DNA of 64,000 bases from Bartonella sp. AU55XJBT (lineage in GTDB: Bacteria; Pseudomonadota; Alphaproteobacteria; Rhizobiales; Rhizobiaceae), in assembly GCF_028618525.1 (NCBI RefSeq), contig NZ_JAQITC010000002.1, positions 1 through 64,000 of the forward strand. Direction: 5' to 3'. This document shows positions 59,009 through 64,000 of this stretch, piece by piece. Each line of letters starts with the position of its first letter. Positions within the stretch are counted from its first letter, which is position 1. Made by a program: the position numbers and the translations under genes. Under the pieces are notes generated by a model. It saw nothing but the letters and a program-made list of their open reading frames with translations, made no database searches and was not told the origin of the DNA.

Positions 59009-60220
59009 ATGAGCAAGGTATCAGATAATCAGGGACAGTCTTCTTGGCAACTTATGAAAAAGAAAGTGAGTGAGAGTACATCCCGTGATCGTTATAAAAC
59101 TTATAAGCCCGCATATACACAATTACCGTTGCCAAATAATATGAAAAGACAAATCTTTTTTTGGCTGGGGACGCTGTTTTTTTTCATTTTTTTTATGGTT
59201 GTTTTTGGATCAATTTTGCTTCCTTTTGTGGCAGGAATTGTGTTGGCTTATTTTCTTAATCCCATTGTTCAACTCCTTGAAAAGTTTGGTATTCGCCGTG
59301 TTTTTGGTACTGTCCTTATTACCTTATTTATTGTTATTATCTTTGTTGCTTCTTTAGTTATTCTGATTCCTATTATTAGTTCGCAAATACAGCAATTTGT
59401 GAGTGATGGCTTACCTGTTTATATTAATCGTATTCAAACTTTTTTCGTTGAGCATGATTTTGATTGGATAAGGCACTATTTTGGAAGTGATCCAAATGAA
59501 TTACGGAGTAATATTAAAGGGCTTTTAGGAGAAGGTTCTGATTTTATTACATCTCTTTTGAATTCACTTTTGAAATCAGGGAAGTCTATTGTTAATATTG
59601 TTAGCTTATTTATTGTGGCGCCTGTGGTGACATTTTATATGTTATTAGATTGGCCACGTATGGTGACAGCAATTGATTTGTTAATACCACGTGATCATCT
59701 TGAAACCGTTCGAAGTATTTTTCATGAAATGGATAGAGCTATTGCAGGTTTTGTTCGTGGACAAGGGACTGTTTGCCTCATATTGGGGGGCTATTATGCT
59801 ATTGGTTTAACGATTGCAGGACTCAATTTTGGTCTTTTGGTTGGTATGTTTATTGGCCTTATTAGCTTTATTCCTTATATTGGAACCATGAGTGGTTTGG
59901 TTCTTTCTGTTGGGATTGCATGGGTTCAATTTTATCCTAATAATTGGGGGGGAATCATCATTGTGATGGTACTTTTTTTAATTGGTCAATTTATTGAAGG
60001 TTATATTCTTCAACCAAAACTTGTTGGTTCATCAGTGGGATTACATCCCGTGTGGTTAATGTTTTCGCTTTTTGCTTTTTCTTCACTCTTTGGTTTTACT
60101 GGTATGCTTGTTGCTGTTCCGGCAGCAGCGGCTGTGGGCGTTTTAGTTCGTTTTGCCCTTCATACTTATCTTAGTTCTCAGATGTATTTGCGAAGTGGAA
60201 AGTCGGAGCCACTAAAATGA
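59009..60220 (+). CDS. AI-2E/PerM family membrane protein
   Basis: 403 residues with about eight membrane segments. It shows FGSILLPFVAGIVLAYFLNP (segments 1-2), NIVSLFIVAPVVTFYMLLDW, VRGQGTVCLILGGYYAIGLT and the typical C-terminal GFTGMLVAVPAAAAVGVLVR. The family is named after AI-2 export but includes transporters of other functions, such as Na+/H+ exchange. Its stop overlaps the next start (ATGA). Confidence 0.88.
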   Translation: MSKVSDNQGQSSWQLMKKKVSESTSRDRYKTYKPAYTQLPLPNNMKRQIFFWLGTLFFFIFFMVVFGSILLPFVAGIVLAYFLNPIVQLLEKFGIRRVFGTVLITLFIVIIFVASLVILIPIISSQIQQFVSDGLPVYINRIQTFFVEHDFDWIRHYFGSDPNELRSNIKGLLGEGSDFITSLLNSLLKSGKSIVNIVSLFIVAPVVTFYMLLDWPRMVTAIDLLIPRDHLETVRSIFHEMDRAIAGFVRGQGTVCLILGGYYAIGLTIAGLNFGLLVGMFIGLISFIPYIGTMSGLVLSVGIAWVQFYPNNWGGIIIVMVLFLIGQFIEGYILQPKLVGSSVGLHPVWLMFSLFAFSSLFGFTGMLVAVPAAAAVGVLVRFALHTYLSSQMYLRSGKSEPLK

Positions 60221-60921
60221 ATGGGCGAGAAACGCAATTATCTTTAAACTTCCCTTATGAGCCGATTTTTCAATTTGATGATTTAGTCGTAACGGATAGC
60301 AATCGTATGGCTTTTCAGCTTATTGATCACTGGCCCAATTGGAGCGTGCCTATTGCAGTTTTGGTTGGAAAAGAAGGATCTGGAAAAACGCACTTTTCGA
60401 GTATATGGCAGCAAAAAGCAAATGCATTCAGGATTCAGTGCAATAAAATTGATCAGGCTGTTGCTATGGCTTCTTTAGGCAGATCATTTTTAATAGAGGA
60501 TATTGATGCAGAGGAAATTAATGAGACAGAACTTTTTCATTTAATTAACAGTGTTAAGCAAGCAAATGTCGATACACGACAAGCTACTTTATTGATGACG
60601 GCACGGACACTCCCTTCCGCTTGGAAGTTAAAGTTAAATGATCTTAAAAGTCGTCTTAATTCGGTGATGTTTGTTGAAATTAATCAGCCTGATGATGCAT
60701 TGTTAACAGCCGTTGCCTTTAAGCTTTTTTCCGATAGGCAGCTTATTGTACATCCAGATACAGTTTATTATCTTATCAGCCGTTGTGAACGTTCTTTATT
60801 TTCATTAAAGCATGTTATTGATTCTGTTGATCAGTTGGCGTTACAAAGAAAAAGAAAAATAACGCGTGCTGTGATTGCTGAAGTTTTGAATAGAAAAAAA
60901 TATAAATGCTCCTTATCATGA
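60217..60921 (+). CDS. hdaA: Hda/HdaA-like DnaA-related regulator
   Basis: A 234-residue AAA+ protein resembling DnaA domain III without its DNA-binding domain IV. It shows LSLNFPYEPIFQFDDLVV, the Walker A GKEGSGKTHF (about 48-57), the Walker B-like SFLIEDIDAEE, and the C-terminal VAFKLFSDRQLIVHPDTVYY with the sensor-2-like RCERSLFSLKHVID. In Caulobacter and relatives HdaA, with the DNA clamp, promotes ATP hydrolysis by DnaA and so limits re-initiation. It is translationally coupled to the permease gene. Confidence 0.87.
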   Translation: MNGRETQLSLNFPYEPIFQFDDLVVTDSNRMAFQLIDHWPNWSVPIAVLVGKEGSGKTHFSSIWQQKANAFRIQCNKIDQAVAMASLGRSFLIEDIDAEEINETELFHLINSVKQANVDTRQATLLMTARTLPSAWKLKLNDLKSRLNSVMFVEINQPDDALLTAVAFKLFSDRQLIVHPDTVYYLISRCERSLFSLKHVIDSVDQLALQRKRKITRAVIAEVLNRKKYKCSLS

Positions 60922-61287
60922 TTTTACATGTTTTTGTTAGAATATGAGGAGAGACAAGTATTTAATTTTTTTACTTTTTTATACGTTTCTTTTAAATGGC
61001 TTTCAGATTTTTTTGGATGAATATTCTTTTTACCACTTTTAGACGCTATATATTTTTGTGTTTGTAAATATTTCTAAAAAGAGGCTTATTATTTTTTTAT
61101 ATTGATGGAATTTTGGTACCGATGCTATTTTCTATTTTCGTCAATAAATATGTTATGGGGGGAGGAAAAAATTTGAAAACGTTCTTTTTTGTAAAGAAAT
61201 GCAACAAAATTGAAAAAAAGTGTGTTTTTCTCTTGCACTTCTGTTGTGAAAATTTTAGGAAATGTGCATCAAATAAATGTTAAATGG
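60922..61287. other. AT-rich gap before tRNA-Pro
   Basis: About 365 bases; no gene is seen. It must hold the tRNA-Pro promoter; TTGCAC near 61233 is a possible -35, but no clear -10 partner is evident. Confidence 0.5.
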
Positions 61288-61364
61288 CGGAGCGTAGCGC
61301 AGCTTGGTAGCGCACCTGATTTGGGATCAGGGGGTCGTAGGTTCGAATCCTATCGCTCCGACCA
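61288..61364 (+). tRNA. tRNA-Pro (anticodon TGG)
   Basis: 77 bases including encoded CCA. The acceptor CGGAGCG pairs with CGCTCCG, the anticodon loop is TTTGGGA giving UGG, and the T arm is GGTTCGAATCC. The tRNA lies 89 bases before the NDUFS4-like gene on the same strand. Confidence 0.96.
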
Positions 61365-61453
61365 TGTTTGATAAGATGTATGAGAATGAACCCAGTTGGG
61401 TACGTGTGGTGAAAACGATCATTCAAGCATTGTGTAATCTGAAGGGAAAAGGC

Positions 61454-61759
61454 ATGATCGCACGTATTTATAGTCCTGCTAAAACAGCTATGCAGTCAGC
61501 GAAGGGGAATACAGGCTTTTGGATTCTACAGTATGAGCCGATGAAAGCAAAAATGCTGGAGCCTCTTATGGGTTACACGGCAACATCTGATATGAATAGT
61601 CAGGTAAGAATCCGATTTAATAGAAAGGAAGAAGCGATTGCTTTTGCACGCAAGAATGCTATCCCTTATCGTGTAGAAAAGACACATATGTCGATTCGGC
61701 GTGTTATTTCTTATTCTGATAATTTTCGCAGTGATCGGCAGCAATCTTGGACACATTGA
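61454..61759 (+). CDS. NDUFS4-like complex I accessory subunit
   Basis: 101 residues from ATG 61454 (MIARIYSPAKTAMQSAKGNT), with GGGAAAAGG just upstream; the family begins at this point. It shows WILQYEPMKAKMLEPLMGYT, SQVRIRFNRKEEAIAFARKN and PYRVEKTHMSIRRVISYSDN, the ETC_C1_NDUFS4 family of alphaproteobacterial and mitochondrial complex I. It is encoded away from the nuo operon and flanked by tRNA-Pro and tRNA-Arg, as in related genomes. Confidence 0.92.
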   Translation: MIARIYSPAKTAMQSAKGNTGFWILQYEPMKAKMLEPLMGYTATSDMNSQVRIRFNRKEEAIAFARKNAIPYRVEKTHMSIRRVISYSDNFRSDRQQSWTH

Positions 61760-61797
61760 GTTAAAGATGCTATTTTGAATTGAGGAAATAACAGTTG

Positions 61798-61874
<77 letters not shown>

Positions 61875-63349
61875 TTTTAAGAAAATTAATAGATAAAAAA
61901 TTCGGGAATTTCCCTTTTTTGTTGGCTGTTTTGGTGTAAAGTGACGGCATGCTGTTTTCTGGCCAGCCAGAAGTATTTTAAGTTGTGATATCGTAGCTCC
62001 TATATTTGCTTACCACGTATTGCTGATCATTTTTTCACTCATTGCTACTGTTTTTTTTAATGCAGCTACATTCTATGCTTTAGAAAACAAATTGCCAAAG
62101 CTTTTTTTAGGCGCTTTTTTCCATTTTTCTAAAAATGAGTGTGATATTTCTTAGATGAGATTTAAGCATTGCGACTAATGCCGGTAAAATTGCACAAAAA
62201 TGTCTACTTTAAATTTTTTTATGAATAATATTATTATGTTTTTCAGTATGATCTTTGGTAAGATTGGTTTTCAAGGCATGGAAGATTCTATTTAGAAATG
62301 TTTTATGGGATATTGAAGAATAAAAATCTATCTGTTTATAATGAGAGTTTAGAGACATATTCCTAGGAATGAAGTGTGTCTTCTTGTATTGAAAGCTGTG
62401 CCTTATAGCGCATTACGATTTTAGAGTCCTTTGGTATAATAAGAAGCTGTGTGTGCTACGCAGATAAGATATTTTTTCTATAGATACATTTATTGCCAAT
62501 CTGATTGAGTGTGGTTGTCACTGTTTCTCAGGGTAAGGCTATATTCAGCAATGTTTATGGTTTACTTAGGTTTTATTTGTTTAAGAATGTATGCTGCGTA
62601 TTTATGGGTTATCTTGTACATATTCTGTTTGAATTATGAATGAAGATGAATGGTATCTTAGAGTTAAGTTATTAGATTTCGCATTTATATTTTCAAACGT
62701 TTTTTCTCGTTTGTACCTCATGCAAGAGCTATTTTAGCCTTGAATAATGATTACACTAAAATGTTATGTGATAAGATCTGATGTTCTCAAACACATAGGA
62801 TTTAAGGTGCTCATTGTTTTAGGAATATCGTGTGAAGAACAGAGCGCCATTGTATATGGTATATTTATGCATTTGTTTTAAAGAGACAGCCCTTAAAGCT
62901 CCTAAAAGCCCATTTCACACCGACTCTCATGAATGGTATAACGCTAAATCTATAGAGCTCTATCATTTTTACGCTTATAAAGAATAAGCGAGGATATCAT
63001 ACACTTTGCCTATTTGCTAGCCGCCAATGTTGCTATAGACCTTAGCTTTACAGATCATTATAGGTATTTTAGTGCTTTCTTGTGCAACTATTATCTACAT
63101 GCCCATCCTTCTTGTGATGTACAAGGGAGATAGTTTTGATGATTCAACAGGGGAGAGGCTTGAAATGAAAGAACTTTATAATATTCGGATTTCTTATTCA
63201 ACATGTCTAATAGTAATATATGATTATAAATCAATGTTTTTAGCAAATAAAAAAGTTTTTTTTATCGTATTTTTTACTCTTTTAGATATTTTATAGTAAC
63301 CTGCCATTGGTGAACTTAAAATATCGCTCTAAAAACCAAGTTTTTTACG
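61875..63349. other. Long AT-rich region without genes
   Basis: About 1.5 kb with no credible gene. The 74-codon frame at 63072-63296 is hydrophobic and unsupported. The motif CTCATGAATGGTATAA (62926-62941) matches 39248-39263 with one change. A perfect 7-bp hairpin, CGCTTAT/ATAAGCG (62972-62990), lies just after it. Confidence 0.55.
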
Positions 63350-63656
63350 TACTGAAAAGACTGTTATTATATCTCTAAGTATTTTAACAATAGGTGTTCC
63401 ATCAATAGAGAAGAAAGAATCAAAAAAATAGAAGATCGATCAAAAAATAAACAATTTTTTTTAGAAAAATAGTTGGAGTTTGTCGGAAGAATTTTACAAT
63501 AAAACCCTCTAAGCCGTTGCAACTGAAACTGTTTTGGCTTTTATGATTCTTTCAAATAACGCATCAAAAGAGGCGTTAGCAGAACTCAGAAAATACCAGA
63601 AATATCCCATAGAGCATGCTCTTTATAGAGACATGTTGCAGGATCTTATTCTCTAA
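63350..63656 (+). pseudogene. Decayed XRE regulator, paralogue of the gene at 5850
   Basis: Fragments align with the XRE gene at 5850-6275. TGTCGGAAGAATTTTACAAT with the following AAACCC (63481-63506) matches CRKSFTIKP of that gene, and upstream GTTCCATCAATAGAG and ATCGATCAAAAA match VPVGMEE and LDQK. After a frame change a coherent tail reads SNNASKEALAELRKYQKY...EHALYRDMLQDLIL, ending TAA at 63656. Stops interrupt the first half and the helix-turn-helix is nearly unreadable. It preserves the ancestral C-terminus that the intact copy has lost. Confidence 0.6.
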
Positions 63657-63742
63657 TCATTATTTATGAATCCCGTATTCTGAAAGGAATATGACAAATC
63701 GGTAAGTCACTTATGGCATAAAGCTTATGGTATAAAATTAAA

Positions 63743-63817
<75 letters not shown>

Positions 63818-63915
63818 ATTCACCGATGTTGCATACACCATATAGAATGGCAAACGTCAATGCTTAATTTCATTTTCTCTTACAACAGATGCAAATAACT
63901 TAGAAAAATATCCTT

Positions 63916-64000
63916 TTAAGCAGCAATAAGGATCTTTTCAACCTCATTGACGAGCTCTCGTAAGTGAAATGGCTTAGAGAGGACCTTTGCATCAGGAGGA
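63916..64000 (-). CDS. cpdR: CpdR-like response regulator (3' end only)
   Basis: The last 27 residues and stop of a gene that continues past the right edge: PDAKVLSKPFHLRELVNEVE then KILIAA. This is the alpha-5 end of a receiver domain, with the conserved Lys-Pro of LSKPF, and matches rhizobial CpdR, which ends just after this helix. CpdR directs ClpXP degradation of CtrA and is phosphorylated through the CckA-ChpT relay; cckA is at 54.3 kb. Only a fragment is visible. Confidence 0.75.
   Translation of the reverse strand, partial: PPDAKVLSKPFHLRELVNEVEKILIAA

Noticed and set aside
63072..63296. 74-codon frame in the right-hand gap
   Set aside because: Unsupported start and a composition like random AT-rich DNA; it lies just before the decayed XRE gene but shows no similarity to it.

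Overview
The window looks like chromosomal DNA of a Bartonella species (Alphaproteobacteria, Rhizobiales/Hyphomicrobiales). The evidence is low G+C with long AT-rich gaps between genes, alphaproteobacterial gene neighbourhoods (dgt-argS-SPOR protein, glmU-glmS-recG, ppk-ppx/rnd-aspS, purC-purS-purQ-purL-bolA-grxD, purM/purN beside an AI-2E permease and hdaA), a CckA hybrid kinase, the end of a CpdR-type receiver, and a decayed prophage/haemagglutinin region typical of this genus. I cannot name the species.

Region 1 (1-6.3 kb) is accessory DNA. It holds an AntA-type antirepressor cut by the left edge, with a C4-like antisense RNA arrangement in its leader. It also holds a minor tail Z-like protein, a frameshifted structural gene, a HicAB toxin-antitoxin pair with its own palindromic operator, a truncated ssb, and the frameshifted C-terminus of a very large filamentous haemagglutinin/CdiA-type exoprotein. 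That remnant is followed, stop-on-start, by a frameshifted lipoprotein gene. Several small unknown genes and an XRE regulator with a scrambled tail complete the region. It ends at tRNA-Glu.

Region 2 (6.4-31.5 kb) is housekeeping: hom, glpX, ilvE, a large SPOR-domain envelope protein, argS, dgt, erpA, an exported protein, ccdA, glmU, glmS, recG, dnaE, an FAD monooxygenase and a small zinc-finger protein. Region 3 (31.8-42.5 kb) holds ppk-ppx (polyphosphate), rnd, aspS and parC, with two long empty AT-rich gaps.

Region 4 (43-58.9 kb) holds a Bcr/CflA-type exporter, the purine pathway (purC, purS, purQ, purL, purB, purM, purN), bolA-grxD (iron regulation), rpe, a flavin reductase, a cysteine-poor DksA, a FliO-like protein and CckA. 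Region 5 (58.9-64 kb) holds an AI-2E permease overlapping an Hda-like replication regulator, tRNA-Pro, an NDUFS4-like complex I subunit, tRNA-Arg, about 1.4 kb without genes, a decayed paralogue of the XRE regulator from region 1, tRNA-Val and the 3' end of a cpdR-like gene.

The most interesting signal is at 420-700. Two direct copies of a 21-22 base element flank a short hairpin RNA that contains the near-complement of the element, and one copy abuts the antirepressor ribosome binding site. This is the logic of the phage P1/P7 C4 antisense switch. Next in interest are the haemagglutinin C-terminus/lipoprotein cassette and the two XRE copies near opposite ends of the window.
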